Part shown: piece after piece, positions 18,895 to 27,627 of the stretch
Layout: each line of letters begins with the position of its first letter
Numbering within the stretch: position 1 is the stretch's first letter
Source: Gordonia sp. ABSL11-1
GTDB lineage: Bacteria; Actinomycetota; Actinomycetes; Mycobacteriales; Mycobacteriaceae
NCBI RefSeq assembly: GCF_030315685.1
Contig: NZ_JASXSI010000024.1
Location: forward strand, 20,202-84,201
DNA length: 64,000 bases
Direction of reading: 5' to 3'
Made by a program: the position numbers and the translations under genes
The notes under the pieces: generated by a model
Databases searched by the model: none
Seen by the model: only the letters and a program-made list of their open reading frames with translations
Told to the model about the DNA's origin: nothing

Positions 18895-20094
18895 ATGGCA
18901 TTCTCCCAGTTCACCTCCGAGGTCTACATCTACGACGCGGTGCGCACGCCGAAGGGACGTGTACGGCGCAACGGGGGCACTTTGTCCGGTGTTCCGCCCT
19001 ACGAGTTGCTGGCAGGGTTACTGCGCGAACTCACCCGGCGCGGACTCGATCCCGAGGCCGTGGGCGACACCGTCATCGGCACCAGCACCGCCGCCGGGGA
19101 CCAGGGGGGCGACATCGCCCGGTCGGCGATCCTGTGGGCCGGATGGCCCGACACCACACCCGGCGGCGTCGTCTCGCGCCTGTGCTGTTCGGGGTTCGAC
19201 GCGATCGGCGGCGCCGCGGCGCGGGTCGCCGGTGGCGTCGAGGACCTCGTGGTCGCGGGCGGGGTCGAATCGATGTCGCGAGTGCCGATGCTCGCCGACA
19301 CCCCGGCGTTCGCATACGACGGACAATTGCAGGACCGTACCGGGTTCGTCACGATCGGGGTCTCGGCCGACCTGACCGCCGCCGATCACGGATACACCCG
19401 CGGCGAGCTCGACGCCTACGCGGTCACCTCCCACCAGCGGTCTCTGGCCGCGCCGGACTCGCCGTCGGTCATCGCCGTGCAGGCCGATGACAAGGTGCTG
19501 CTCACCAGGGACGAAGGCGCCCGGGCCGACGCGAGCATCGAGACGTTCGGTCAGCTGCCCGCCCTGTTCGCAGACGACCCGTCGTGGGCGCGCGTAGCTC
19601 GCCGGCTGCCCGATTCCGTCAGGCCCGACGGGGGACTGCACACCGTCGCCACCGCTCCGCAGCTGGCCGACGGTGCCTGCGCGGTCGTCCTGGGATCCCG
19701 GAAGGCCGGAGACCTGCTGGGCCTCACCCCACGCGGAAGGATCCTCGCGGCCGTGCAGACCGCGGTCCGCTCACCGCGGCTCACGGCGGCTCTCGCCGCC
19801 ACCGGCACGGCGCTGTCGCGGACGGGGTTGACCCCCGGCGACCTCGATGTGATCGAGGCGAACGAGTCCTTCGCGGTTTCTCCGCTCTTGTTGACCCGCG
19901 AGTTCGACCTCGACCCGGCAACAGTCAATCCCCGCGGTGGAGCAGTGGCCACCGGACACCCGCTCGGCGCGAGTGGCGGCTGCCTACTCGTCAACGCGCT
20001 CGACGAGCTCGAGGCCCGCAGTGCTGAATTCGGTCTGCTCGCCATACCGGGCGGACTGGGTCTGGGCGCTGCGATCGTGATCACGCGCAACTGA
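18895..20094 (+). CDS. Thiolase family protein lacking the second catalytic cysteine
   Basis: A 399-residue thiolase. The nucleophilic cysteine is C97 in LCCSGFDA, the NESFAVSP motif is present and the His of GHPLGASG is H355. The C-terminal motif that normally carries the acid/base cysteine (CxGGGxG) reads AIPGGLGLGA, without cysteine. This would impair classical biosynthetic or degradative thiolase chemistry, and may mean a changed mechanism or a partner subunit. The gene begins 9 bp after the acyl-CoA synthetase stop, with the ATG at 18895, and closes the operon. Confidence 0.9.
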   Translation: MAFSQFTSEVYIYDAVRTPKGRVRRNGGTLSGVPPYELLAGLLRELTRRGLDPEAVGDTVIGTSTAAGDQGGDIARSAILWAGWPDTTPGGVVSRLCCSGFDAIGGAAARVAGGVEDLVVAGGVESMSRVPMLADTPAFAYDGQLQDRTGFVTIGVSADLTAADHGYTRGELDAYAVTSHQRSLAAPDSPSVIAVQADDKVLLTRDEGARADASIETFGQLPALFADDPSWARVARRLPDSVRPDGGLHTVATAPQLADGACAVVLGSRKAGDLLGLTPRGRILAAVQTAVRSPRLTAALAATGTALSRTGLTPGDLDVIEANESFAVSPLLLTREFDLDPATVNPRGGAVATGHPLGASGGCLLVNALDELEARSAEFGLLAIPGGLGLGAAIVITRN

Positions 20095-20349
20095 GGTGTA
20101 GGCGACCGGCCCCTTTGGGCTGCTGCGCCGGGGTAAGCGTCACACGGGGGCGGGGATGGGTTGCGCTCACGGTGAGTTCAGCTCTCGCGCAACAGCGTCG
20201 AATCGTGAGCAAATGCTCTGACGAGCGACCATGCGGCGGTGCCTGCCTTATCGACTTATGGCTCCGGCACATTACTTCAGCCACATGCCCGAAAGGGATC
20301 AGTCCTGCCCCCAACGTCGGGCGTCGACACACAGGAGTTGTGAACAGAC
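20095..20349. promoter_or_regulatory. Upstream region of the second ABC importer operon
   Basis: A 255-base gap between the thiolase gene and the binding-protein gene, both on plus. The promoter of the second importer operon should lie here. A ribosome binding site AGGAG precedes the ATG at 20350. I found no strong palindrome or riboswitch-like fold. Confidence 0.4.
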
Positions 20350-21981
20350 ATGCAGTTACGCAGTCGACTCATGCGCCGAACGGCCGTTGCACTGGCGCTC
20401 GTGGGCGCGTCGGTGTTGTCCGCGTGCTCCGGATCGGGATCGAGCTCGGATGCCGGGTCGCCCACACCGGGAGGCACCTTGACTTTCGCGTCCGGAGACG
20501 TGGAACCGAATTGCCTCGAACCGCAGCGCAGCAATGCCGTCGCCGGATCAACCATCGCCAGCCACTACGTGCAGAGTCTGTTCTATCAGGACACGGAGGG
20601 CAAAGTGGTGCCATGGCTGGCGACCGGCAGCACCGAGTCGCCGGATTCGCTCAGCTGGCAGATCAAGCTGCGCGACGATGTGAAGTTCTCCGACGGCACC
20701 GCGCTGGACGCCGAGTCGGTGAAGGCATCCTTCGAGTACTGGCAGAAGTACACCGGCGGCGGAAAGAATTCGTTGACGAAGGTCCGCGACGTCGCCGTCG
20801 TCGATCCCCACACGGTGCGGTTCGACCTGAAGGAGCCTGATTCATCGCTGTTGGCCTCTCTGGCAGCCACGTCGACGCCGATCATGTCGGCCGAGTCCTT
20901 GCACCGCAACGATGACGACATCTGCGCAGACCCGATAGGCAGCGGACCGTTCAAGATCAAGGAATGGGTGAAACAGGATCACGTCACGCTGGTCCGTAAT
21001 GATTCCTATTCCGTACCTGCTCCGGGTTCCAAGAACCCCGGTCGGCCCTACCTGGATCAGATCGTGTGGCGCTACATACCCGACTCCAGCACGCGCCTCG
21101 CCGCGTTCGAGAGCGGAGAGGTCCAGGCCTTCGACTATGTTCAACCCGAACAGTTCTCCCAGCTCGAGGGCCGAAACGACACCGAGGTGATCACCCGATC
21201 CCGCCCGGGCAATGTGGTCAACATCGCACTCAACTCGACCAGTGGTCCGTTCACGGACATCAATGTGCGCCATGCTTTCGTGGATTCAGTCGACGTGGAA
21301 GCGGCGTTGAAGAGCGTCTACTTCGGCCGATACCAGCAGGCGAGATCACTGCTCAGCTCTTTCACTCGCTTCCACGTGAACAATGTCGACTATCACTACA
21401 ATCCCGATGAGGCCGCTCGGTTACTCGACAAGGCCGGTTGGACTGGTCGGGACTCTGCCGGCTATCGCACCAAGAACGGGCAGCGGCTCGTCGTCAACAT
21501 CCCGATCTCAGCGGTGGTTCCGATCAATCAGGGTCTCTACGATCAGGTTCAGGCATCCGCCCAGAAGGCGGGATTCGAGGTCAAGTATCGGCAACTCGAG
21601 AGTGCTGCGTGGTCGGCCGCCGGAAAGAAGTGGGATTACGACGCATATCCGATCTACTACACACGCAATACCGCTGACGTACTCCGTCTGGTGTACACAT
21701 CGCCATTCGCCAAACATGACGGCAGTTACCATTCGAACTCCGTCGGCCTGACCGATCCCACGATCGACGATCTTCTGCAGGCCGCGGGCCACACGAGCGA
21801 CGATGCGCAACGCGCCAAGCTCTACGAGCAAGCGCAAGACCTCGTCGTCGCCGGCTACTACGCGATCCCGGTGTTCGACCAGACGACCAACATAGCGGTC
21901 GACACCGCAAGGCTCCGGGACACAGGGACGACACTCACGTTCAACTATCCGAACTTCGACGACGCCTGGCTGGTGCAGTGA
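20350..21981 (+). CDS. ABC transporter substrate-binding lipoprotein (SBP family 5)
   Basis: A 543-residue DppA/OppA-family solute receptor. The signal peptide ends in a lipobox LSAC with lipidated C26 and a Gly/Ser-rich linker. The mature part has GTLTFASGDVEPNCLEPQ and IKLRDDVKFSDGTALDAESVKA, the usual family blocks. It heads a five-gene plus-strand operon with two permeases, a fused ATPase and a flavin monooxygenase, all with overlapping stop/start codons. It is clearly divergent in sequence from the receptor at 5420-7060, so the two importers probably take up different solutes. Confidence 0.93.
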   Translation: MQLRSRLMRRTAVALALVGASVLSACSGSGSSSDAGSPTPGGTLTFASGDVEPNCLEPQRSNAVAGSTIASHYVQSLFYQDTEGKVVPWLATGSTESPDSLSWQIKLRDDVKFSDGTALDAESVKASFEYWQKYTGGGKNSLTKVRDVAVVDPHTVRFDLKEPDSSLLASLAATSTPIMSAESLHRNDDDICADPIGSGPFKIKEWVKQDHVTLVRNDSYSVPAPGSKNPGRPYLDQIVWRYIPDSSTRLAAFESGEVQAFDYVQPEQFSQLEGRNDTEVITRSRPGNVVNIALNSTSGPFTDINVRHAFVDSVDVEAALKSVYFGRYQQARSLLSSFTRFHVNNVDYHYNPDEAARLLDKAGWTGRDSAGYRTKNGQRLVVNIPISAVVPINQGLYDQVQASAQKAGFEVKYRQLESAAWSAAGKKWDYDAYPIYYTRNTADVLRLVYTSPFAKHDGSYHSNSVGLTDPTIDDLLQAAGHTSDDAQRAKLYEQAQDLVVAGYYAIPVFDQTTNIAVDTARLRDTGTTLTFNYPNFDDAWLVQ

Positions 21982-22967
21982 GCGTCGTTCAGGCGGTCGA
22001 CTCGGGGGGCGGGAGCCGTACCGGCCGGGCTGCCCTCCCAGTTCGGCGCGTCCTGCTCAAGATCGGGGGTATGGTGCTCGTCCTGTGGGGCGTCGCGACC
22101 GTCACCTTCTTCGGGTTGCGTTTGATCCCAGGCGATCCCGCCGAAGCCGCCGCGGGCGGACCGGGATCACAGGCCACCGCGGCCGAACTCGATGCGATCC
22201 GTTCCCAGTACGGCCTCGACCGCCCGCTCGTTGTCCAGTACCTCACGTATCTCAAGGGATTGTTGTCCGGTGACCTCGGTCAATCTTATGGTCAACACCG
22301 CCCGGTGACGCAACTGATCGGCGAGCAACTGGCCAATACGTTGATCCTCACCGCTGCGGCGTTGGTCACCGCGTGGGTGATCGCAGTGGCTTTCGTACTG
22401 ATCGCTTCCCGTGGCGGGCGGATCGGAGCGGCGGCGACATCGTCCCTCGAGGTCGTCTCGGCCGCTCTGCCGACGTTCTGGCTCGGTGCGATACTGATCG
22501 TGATCTTCAGCAGCAAACTTCGTCTTCTGCCGGCGGCCGGCGGGGGTAACAGCTTTGATGCGCTGGTCCTCCCGGTCATCACCCTGGCGATCCCACTCGC
22601 CGGATTCCTGGGGCAGTCGATCAGGGAATCGTTCGACATCGCTCTGGACGCGCCGTTCACGGTCTCGGCGAGGGCGCGAGGTGAAGGCGAGATCGGCGTC
22701 CGGATGATCCACGCGCTCCGGCACGCTGCTCTCCCGGGACTGCACATCTCCGGCTGGGCGTTCGGAGCGCTGATCAGTAGCGCGGTAATCGTCGAAACCC
22801 TCTTCGCACGACCAGGAATCGGCCGGCTGCTGCAGAACGCGGTCCTGGTTCAGGACGTCCCGGTCGTCGTCGGGGTCGTCCTGCTGATCGCCCTGATCTA
22901 TGTGCTGGTCAACATCGTCACCGACCTCATCGCCGAAATCATAGACCCTCGCCTGAGGTCGCGATGA
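21978..22967 (+). CDS. ABC transporter permease, DppB type
   Basis: A 329-residue membrane subunit with a roughly 30-residue cytoplasmic leader, a first membrane segment (KIGGMVLVLWGVATVTFFGL) and a loop with QYGLDRPLVVQYLTYLKG and SGDLGQSYGQHRPV. The permease domain follows, with the coupling loop near ALRHAALPGLHISGWAFG. The GTG at 21978 overlaps the binding-protein stop (GTGA), and its own stop overlaps the next start by 4 bp. Confidence 0.92.
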   Translation: MSVVQAVDSGGGSRTGRAALPVRRVLLKIGGMVLVLWGVATVTFFGLRLIPGDPAEAAAGGPGSQATAAELDAIRSQYGLDRPLVVQYLTYLKGLLSGDLGQSYGQHRPVTQLIGEQLANTLILTAAALVTAWVIAVAFVLIASRGGRIGAAATSSLEVVSAALPTFWLGAILIVIFSSKLRLLPAAGGGNSFDALVLPVITLAIPLAGFLGQSIRESFDIALDAPFTVSARARGEGEIGVRMIHALRHAALPGLHISGWAFGALISSAVIVETLFARPGIGRLLQNAVLVQDVPVVVGVVLLIALIYVLVNIVTDLIAEIIDPRLRSR

Positions 22968-23830
22968 CACACGTGAACAAGGTTGCTGACGTGTCCGGAA
23001 CCGGCTGGCGTACACGACTGCGTGACGTATCGCAGGTGTGGCCGCTGGTGTTGTCGGGATTGATACTCGGAGTCTTCGTCCTCGCCGCGCTCTACCCCAC
23101 GTTGCTGGCCTCTGGTGATCCCAATGCCGTCTCACCCGGTGAAGCCTTCCAGGGTCCATCGGTTCACCACTGGTTCGGTACCGACAACTCCGGGCGGGAC
23201 CTCTACACGCGCGTCGTCCACGGCACCCGGCCCGCTCTGCTGATCGGTCTGGGTGCCAGTGCGCTCGGACTGGCACTTGCCACGCTCTTCGGATTTCTGG
23301 GCGGCCTCGGCGGCCGCACTGTCGACACCGGGGTGACGTGGCTTCTCCAGATCCTGTTCTCGTTCCCGAGTCTGGTTCTGGCCCTGTTCTTCGTGACGAT
23401 CGCGGGTCCGGGAACCGCCACGTCGGCTGTGGCAGTGGGCCTCGCGACAGCACCTGGCTATGCCCGAATCTTTCGCACCCAGGTCGTATCGGTCGACGGC
23501 TCGGGCTACGTCGAGGCGGCGACCGTTCTCGGTCGGCCCCGATGGACGATCCTTCGGCGACACATCTTTCCGAATGTGTGGGCACCGCTGGTCGTCCTGG
23601 GCACACTCGGCGTGGGACAGGCGATCGTGTGGGCCTCGAGCCTGAGCTTCCTCGGGCTGGGTGTCACCCCGCCCACGGCGGACTGGGGTTCGATGCTCGC
23701 CGATGGCCGTCGCTACATCAACAACGCAATATGGCTCAGCGTGTTCCCGGGCATCGCGATCGTGATCGCGGCCGGCGCCGCGACCGTGCTGGGACGTTCA
23801 CTGCAACGCAGAAAGCGAGCCGGCCGATGA
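22964..23830 (+). CDS. ABC transporter permease, DppC type
   Basis: A 288-residue second membrane subunit of the importer. After a short cytoplasmic N-terminus comes LVLSGLILGVFVLAALYPTL, then the extracytoplasmic NSGRDLYTRVVHGTRPALL block and the permease core. The coupling loop is near LGRPRWTILRRHIFPNVWAP. Both ends overlap neighbours by 4 bp (ATGA), indicating coupled translation. It pairs with the DppB-type protein encoded just upstream and the fused ATPase just downstream. Confidence 0.92.
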   Translation: MTHVNKVADVSGTGWRTRLRDVSQVWPLVLSGLILGVFVLAALYPTLLASGDPNAVSPGEAFQGPSVHHWFGTDNSGRDLYTRVVHGTRPALLIGLGASALGLALATLFGFLGGLGGRTVDTGVTWLLQILFSFPSLVLALFFVTIAGPGTATSAVAVGLATAPGYARIFRTQVVSVDGSGYVEAATVLGRPRWTILRRHIFPNVWAPLVVLGTLGVGQAIVWASSLSFLGLGVTPPTADWGSMLADGRRYINNAIWLSVFPGIAIVIAAGAATVLGRSLQRRKRAGR

Positions 23831-25581
23831 GCACGGTCACAGAAGGCCTTTCCGCACCGGCGTCGAACGCAGGTGGTACCCCGAGCCCCCTGCTACGGGT
23901 CGAGAACCTCCGTATCGGGTTCGCCGGCAGACGGCAGGGCAGGCACACCGAGGTCGTCCATGGAGTCTCCTTCGAGGTGCAGCCGGGGGAATGTCTCGCG
24001 ATAGTCGGCGAATCGGGCTCGGGAAAGAGCGTGATCGCCCGCAGCATCCTCGGTCTCGCGGGTCCGAACTCGTCGGTATCAGCTGATGCTCTCGTGCTCA
24101 ACGGGCACGAGCCCCTGCGAATGCGGCCCTCGGCTCTGCGTAGACTCCGCGGAGCAGACGTCGGCCTGGTCCTCCAAGATGCGCTCGTCTCACTTGATCC
24201 GCTGCGGCCGATCGGCAAAGAGATAGACGACGCGCTGCGCATCCACACCAAACTGCCACGCGCACGACGGCGTACACGCGTCGTGGACCTCCTCGGCGAG
24301 GTGGGCATCCCAGAGCCTGAGCAACGCATCCGGCAGCGCTCTGGTGAGCTCTCGGGCGGCCTGCGACAGCGTGCTCTCATCGCATCCGCGGTGGCTCTGC
24401 ACCCTCCACTGTTGATCGCTGACGAACCCACCACGGCTCTTGACGCCACTGTTGCACAACAGGTTCTGGAACTCATCGCCCGTCTCGCGGCCGAAGGCGC
24501 AGCCGTCATCCTGATCAGTCACGATCTCGCAGTGGTGAGCCGGCTGGCCAAGCGTGTGGCCGTGATCCACGACGGTGTGATCGTCGAGGCCGGCGCAACC
24601 GATGCCGTCTTGGGAAACCCACAGGCCGCCTACACCAAACGTCTGCTCAGCGCCGTCGCGACAGACAAGCCGCGCGGTGTCAGACTCTCACCTGACCCGA
24701 TCGTGTTGCCGCGACAGCACCTCCAGATCATCGAAGACCGCCGGGACGGCACGCCGACTTCGGAGAGCGAGCCGATCGTCGCCGTACGGAACGTCGTCAA
24801 GCGGTTCACCAACCCGGACAAATCCCAACGCGTCGCCGTCGACGATGCCAGCCTTGAGATCCGGCCGGCGGAAACGCTCGGACTCGTCGGTGAATCAGGC
24901 TCCGGAAAGACAACTCTCGCGAGAATCGTGCTCGGCATCGAGACACCCGACAGTGGGACGGTGCAGCTCTTCGGCCAACCCTGGAGCAGTGCCGGGGAAC
25001 GGGAACGAAGACTACATCGTCACCGGCTCGCAGCGATCTATCAGGATCCTCTCGGCTCGTTCGACCCGCGATTGAGTGTGCGACAGATTCTCGTCGAAGT
25101 GCTCACCTCCGGCCGCCGCACCCGGGAGGCCGGCCTCGACGACCGGGTGCGCGAACTGCTGGACCTGGTCGGTCTGCCGAGCGCGGTTGCAGACCGGTTG
25201 CCTCTCCGGTTGTCCGGGGGACAGAGGCAGCGAGTGGCGATAGCCCGCGCGCTGGCAACCGGACCGGAGATCGTGGTCTGCGACGAACCGGTCTCTGCTC
25301 TCGATGTCTCCGTGCAAGCGCAGGTCCTCGATCTGCTCGATGAGCTCCAGCGGCATCTGCGCCTGAGTTACCTGTTCATCTCCCACGACCTCGGAGTCAT
25401 CCAGCACATCAGCGATCGGGTGGCGGTGATGCAATCCGGACGGATCGTCGAGACCGGAGACTCGCGAGAGCTGTTCGCGCACCCGCAGCACGACTACACC
25501 AGCAAGCTGCTCGCTGCGGCCCCCCGGTTGCAGGCGGGTACCAGTACCGGCGCGGCCACGACAGTTGGGAACAACCCGTGA
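23827..25581 (+). CDS. Fused double ATP-binding subunit of a Dpp/Opp-type ABC importer
   Basis: A 584-residue protein with two ABC modules. The first Walker A is GESGSGKS (61-68), with signature LSGGLRQRALIA and Walker B LLIADEPTTALD. The second Walker A GESGSGKTT lies near residues 355-363, with signature LSGGQRQRVAIA and Walker B IVVCDEPVSALD. The ATG at 23827 overlaps the permease stop (ATGA); much longer in-frame extensions upstream run antisense-like through the permease gene and are not used. The fused architecture is the same as in the importer at 1866-5367, so the two transport units share a common design. Confidence 0.93.
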   Translation: MSTVTEGLSAPASNAGGTPSPLLRVENLRIGFAGRRQGRHTEVVHGVSFEVQPGECLAIVGESGSGKSVIARSILGLAGPNSSVSADALVLNGHEPLRMRPSALRRLRGADVGLVLQDALVSLDPLRPIGKEIDDALRIHTKLPRARRRTRVVDLLGEVGIPEPEQRIRQRSGELSGGLRQRALIASAVALHPPLLIADEPTTALDATVAQQVLELIARLAAEGAAVILISHDLAVVSRLAKRVAVIHDGVIVEAGATDAVLGNPQAAYTKRLLSAVATDKPRGVRLSPDPIVLPRQHLQIIEDRRDGTPTSESEPIVAVRNVVKRFTNPDKSQRVAVDDASLEIRPAETLGLVGESGSGKTTLARIVLGIETPDSGTVQLFGQPWSSAGERERRLHRHRLAAIYQDPLGSFDPRLSVRQILVEVLTSGRRTREAGLDDRVRELLDLVGLPSAVADRLPLRLSGGQRQRVAIARALATGPEIVVCDEPVSALDVSVQAQVLDLLDELQRHLRLSYLFISHDLGVIQHISDRVAVMQSGRIVETGDSRELFAHPQHDYTSKLLAAAPRLQAGTSTGAATTVGNNP

Positions 25582-27563
25582 ACGAAACACTTGCCCCTGA
25601 AACGTCGCTCGAGGACCTGCGTGTTCGCGGACCGCAGGCCCAACCACTGCCGGAGACCGGCAGCGTTGCCTTGCACGAGGCGGTGGCGCACGCAGTCCTT
25701 CTTGCCGACATCGGCGTGCTCGTCGCGCTTCTCGGACACTTCACACGTGACACGAAGTACCTGGGGTCTGAGTACCGCACACTGGTTGCCGCGTTCCGGA
25801 CACCTGCGGGCACACCGGACCCCGACCTGCGCAACGAGGTGCTGCGCGAAGGGGCCGGTCTGCTCGTCGATCTGGTCACACGTCAGCGCGAGGAGTTGCT
25901 CGAGCGCCCCGATGACGCCTACCTGCTGAGGTTGTACCGAACGGCGGTCGGCAGCGACGCCCCCGGGCCGGAGTACGCGGCGAGGGTGGTCTATGACCTT
26001 GGACTGGAAGCGGAAGCCGAGTGGTCCGACGAGGCGCGTGCGCGTGCCGGACGGATCACCGTCACCGTCATCGGCGCGGGCAGTTCCGGGCTGCATCTGA
26101 GTCGGCGTCTGCGGGATCTCGGATTCAATGTCGTTGTGCTCGAGAAGAACACCGACGTCGGCGGCACCTGGTGGGTCAATCGATACCCTGGCGTGGGACT
26201 AGACTCCCAGGCACACCGGTATCTGACCTCCGACGCCCCGATGTGGCCTTGGACGCGCTTCTTCGCCAAGCGTGATGAGATCCTCGACCGCATCCGTGAC
26301 TACGCCGACACTCACGGACTACGATCACTCATCAGGTTCGGGCACCACGTACGGTCCATTGCGTGGGATGAGGAGTCCCGAAGGTGGCGGCTGGGTGTCA
26401 CCATCGGGTCGGGCGATGAGACAGTGCTGGACACCGACTTCGTGGTCACCGCCGTCGGAGGATTGGGAGTGCCTCGCGCACCGGATGTTCCGGGCCTCGC
26501 AAGCTTCTCCGGCGAGGTGGTCCACACGGCGCGCTGGCGAGATGATCTCGATCTCACCGGGTTGCGTATCGGGCTCATCGGTACCGGATCATCCGGCACG
26601 CAGGTCGCTGCCGGCCTCGCCGAGCGCGGTTCCACTCTGACTGTGTTCCAACGCAGCCCCGGATGGATCTCACCGAGCCGCACCCCGTCGGGCGCGGTGG
26701 CCGAGGGGGTGCAGTGGCTCCTTCGCCACGTGCCCTTCTATGCTGAGTGGTATCGGCTCGTCCTGTTCTGGACGTCCGGAGACAGCCGGCGGCAGTACGT
26801 GCGGATTGACCCGCAGTGGTCGGGCCCGGGAGTCAGCGAGGCCAACGCGCAGTCCCGCCAAGAACTCTTGGACTATCTGGACTCCAAGGTCGGGAACCGT
26901 CCGGATCTGCTCGGCCAGCTCACCCCGGACTATCCCCCGTTTACCAAACGGATGGTGGTCGACAGCGGATTTCTCGACACCCTCCAGCGGGACAACGTGA
27001 CCTTGGTGAGCGATCCGATCGATTCGGTGATCCCTGCGGGAGTGCGGACGGCCGACGGCCAGTTGCACGAGTTGGATCTGCTCGTGACGGCGACTGGCTT
27101 CCACGCGACTCGCTTCCTGTGGCCGATCGAACTGTTCACGCGCACCGGACAACCCGCTGCGCAGGTGTGGGGCGGTGAGTACGAGGCCCGAGCGTACCTG
27201 GGTATCACGCTCGCCGGATTCCCCAACTTCTTTGCCTTGCGCGGCCCGAACGGGGTCTCACCACACGGTGGTTCAGGTGTGGCCGACATCGGCGAGAGCG
27301 CAACGAATTACATCGTCAGTGCGCTGCGGCAGGTTGCCCAGCACGACCTACGCACCATCGAGGTACGCAAAGAGGTTCTCGACGCCTACAACGCCGACAT
27401 CGAGTCTCGGCTCGTCGACTACGTCTGGAGCACGGCGGGGGTCAACAGCTGGTACAAGACTCCCCGCGGCCGGCTGGCGCTTCCGCACCCGTGGTCCTTG
27501 CAGGAGTTCTGGCTGCTCTCCCGTACCGCCGACCTTGACGACTACGACGTCACGACGCGTTGA
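25578..27563 (+). CDS. Flavin-containing Baeyer-Villiger-type monooxygenase with N-terminal extension
   Basis: A 661-residue FAD/NADPH monooxygenase. The first Rossmann motif GAGSSG is at 166-171, the Baeyer-Villiger fingerprint F310-SGEVV-H316-TARW is intact, and a second nucleotide-binding motif GTGSSG starts at 335. About 155 residues precede the FAD domain. Extended proteins of this kind are known in the 4-hydroxyacetophenone monooxygenase group, so ketone or sulfide oxygenation is plausible. The GTG start overlaps the ATPase stop (GTGA), so a monooxygenase is translationally coupled to an importer. The direct inference is that it oxidises the imported solute. Confidence 0.9.
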   Translation: MNETLAPETSLEDLRVRGPQAQPLPETGSVALHEAVAHAVLLADIGVLVALLGHFTRDTKYLGSEYRTLVAAFRTPAGTPDPDLRNEVLREGAGLLVDLVTRQREELLERPDDAYLLRLYRTAVGSDAPGPEYAARVVYDLGLEAEAEWSDEARARAGRITVTVIGAGSSGLHLSRRLRDLGFNVVVLEKNTDVGGTWWVNRYPGVGLDSQAHRYLTSDAPMWPWTRFFAKRDEILDRIRDYADTHGLRSLIRFGHHVRSIAWDEESRRWRLGVTIGSGDETVLDTDFVVTAVGGLGVPRAPDVPGLASFSGEVVHTARWRDDLDLTGLRIGLIGTGSSGTQVAAGLAERGSTLTVFQRSPGWISPSRTPSGAVAEGVQWLLRHVPFYAEWYRLVLFWTSGDSRRQYVRIDPQWSGPGVSEANAQSRQELLDYLDSKVGNRPDLLGQLTPDYPPFTKRMVVDSGFLDTLQRDNVTLVSDPIDSVIPAGVRTADGQLHELDLLVTATGFHATRFLWPIELFTRTGQPAAQVWGGEYEARAYLGITLAGFPNFFALRGPNGVSPHGGSGVADIGESATNYIVSALRQVAQHDLRTIEVRKEVLDAYNADIESRLVDYVWSTAGVNSWYKTPRGRLALPHPWSLQEFWLLSRTADLDDYDVTTR

Positions 27564-27627
27564 GAGCAGCGCCGTCGATACCGGCGCCACCTGGCAGCAT
27601 CCCAGCCCTCGAAGAACGGAACACGCT

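Noticed and set aside
22167..23606. A 479-codon open frame on the minus strand
   Set aside because: It lies antisense to both permease genes of the second importer and shows only low-complexity Arg/Asp-rich translation.
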